Source: Dysgonomonas sp.
Lineage (GTDB): Bacteria > Bacteroidota > Bacteroidia > Bacteroidales > Dysgonomonadaceae
NCBI GenBank assembly: GCA_003523545.1
Contig: DQAM01000270.1
Span: forward strand, 1 to 5,089
Length of the DNA: 5,089 nt
Reading direction: 5' to 3'
Part shown: positions 4,651 to 5,089 of the stretch, piece after piece
How the letters are laid out: the number at the start of each line of letters is the position of its first letter
Numbering within the stretch: the first letter of the stretch is position 1
The notes under the pieces: model-generated
The model's database searches: none
What the model was told of the DNA's origin: nothing
The model's input: the letters and a program-made list of their open reading frames with translations, nothing else
Made by a program: the position numbers and the translations under genes

Positions 4651-5089
4651 CCATTCGGATACTGAAGCTCATATTCAGTATCCACACTAATCTCCCTTTA
4701 GCGATGAGACTATTAATGATTTTTATCTGCATTTCGGCATCGGTAAGCTATGCTGCGAACGGGTATGCGCAAAACACGTCTTTATCTCTGGATATGCAGA
4801 ATGCGACAGTGCAAAGCGTGTTGGATGAAATTGAAAAAAGTACGGATTTTGTATTTTTTTATAATAACAATCAGGTGAATACTTCCCGTACGGTCTCGGT
4901 GAGTGTCAGAAACCAGAACATCTTCAAAATTCTCGGTCAGATGTTTGAAGGTACTGATATTACCTATAAAGTGCTGGACAATAGTATTATATTGTCTAAG
5001 AAGGAAATATTAGCCGAAGCTGTCAAAGAAACTTTCCAGCAGACCGGAAAAAAGATCACAGGAAAGGTAATCGATCAGAACGATGATGC
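4626..5089 (+). CDS. SusC/RagA-type TonB-dependent receptor with STN domain, 5' part (continues past window)
   Basis: The first 154 codons are present, open at the right edge. A 26-residue N-terminal extension, rich in I, L and basic residues, precedes a signal peptide starting around MRLLMIFICISASVSYA (27-43); signal peptidase cleavage after GYA (46-48) is plausible. Residues 50-125 form an STN domain (SLSLDMQNATVQSVLDEI, then FVFFYNNNQVN, and a closing VLDNSIILSKK), the periplasmic signalling module of transducing receptors. GKKITGKVIDQ (141-151) opens a carboxypeptidase-regulatory-like beta-sandwich, usual before the plug in SusC-type proteins. Plug and barrel lie outside the window. The mature protein would import a glycan or other nutrient across the outer membrane using TonB and signal to FecR. 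An in-frame stop at 4602-4604 makes 4626 the first possible ATG; the ATG at 4704 is an alternative start. There is no Shine-Dalgarno. Confidence 0.92.
   Translation, partial: MANNLSIQTIRILKLIFSIHTNLPLAMRLLMIFICISASVSYAANGYAQNTSLSLDMQNATVQSVLDEIEKSTDFVFFYNNNQVNTSRTVSVSVRNQNIFKILGQMFEGTDITYKVLDNSIILSKKEILAEAVKETFQQTGKKITGKVIDQNDD
4641..4683. repeat. Three-part inverted repeat AGTATCC / GGATACT / AGTATCC at the receptor start
   Basis: AGTATCC (4641-4647) is complementary to GGATACT (4657-4663), which, extended to GGATACTGAA (4657-4666), is complementary to TTCAGTATCC (4674-4683). The middle arm can pair with either side but not both: a 7-bp stem (9 with a wobble and one more pair) with a 9-nt loop, or a perfect 10-bp stem with a 7-nt loop. 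The repeat covers codons 6-20 of the receptor and the -33 box of the antisense promoter. It could be an alternating RNA structure or a set of half-sites for a DNA-binding regulator. Confidence 0.6.

Noticed and set aside
1..5089. CRISPR arrays, tRNA or rRNA genes, insertion sequences
   Set aside because: No regularly spaced direct repeats, cloverleaf, rRNA-like tract, transposase or terminal repeats were found by reading the window.

Overview
The window looks like a chromosomal segment from an AT-rich member of the Bacteroidota, most likely order Bacteroidales; the genus cannot be fixed from the sequence. The signs are a Bacteroides-expansion type ECF sigma factor, a FecR anti-sigma factor with a C-terminal DUF4974-like domain, a SusC-type TonB-dependent receptor with an STN domain, near absence of Shine-Dalgarno sequences, and matches to the Bacteroides promoter consensus (-33 TTTG, -7 TAnnTTTG).

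Layout. Positions 1-1578 (+) hold the 3' part of a HelD-type UvrD-like helicase gene, open at the left edge. Positions 1579-1708 carry an unusually strong Shine-Dalgarno sequence that serves a possible 7-codon leader ORF better than the next gene. A small DoxX-like membrane protein gene (1709-2137, +) converges on and overlaps by 12 bp a YetF/DUF421 membrane protein gene (2126-2614, -). An ECF sigma factor gene (2741-3310, -) is divergent from a fecR-type anti-sigma gene (3432-4442, +). This is followed by a 183-nt leader and the first 154 codons of a SusC-family receptor gene (from 4626, +, open at the right edge).

The right half is a trans-envelope signalling and uptake module. The receptor's periplasmic STN domain should contact the periplasmic part of FecR, which in turn controls the sigma factor, and the sigma factor should activate the receptor operon. 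A susD gene and catabolic genes would be expected just beyond the right edge.

The most interesting signal is on the minus strand of the receptor leader. A perfect Bacteroides-type promoter (TTTG, 20 nt, TAAATTTG; 4650-4619) lies over the receptor start codon and points back into the leader. About 60 nt downstream is a 14-bp stem with a 6-nt loop followed by GC and five T (4558-4518). The stem is continuous only on the minus strand, where a G-U wobble replaces a sense-strand A/C mismatch. Together these predict an antisense RNA of about 97 nt complementary to the receptor 5' leader, in the manner of the DonS-type antisense RNAs of Bacteroides polysaccharide-utilisation loci. A three-part inverted repeat (AGTATCC / GGATACT / AGTATCC, 4641-4683) overlaps the -33 box of this promoter and the first codons of the receptor, and could form two mutually exclusive hairpins. 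Together they suggest a compact sense/antisense switch at the start of the receptor gene.
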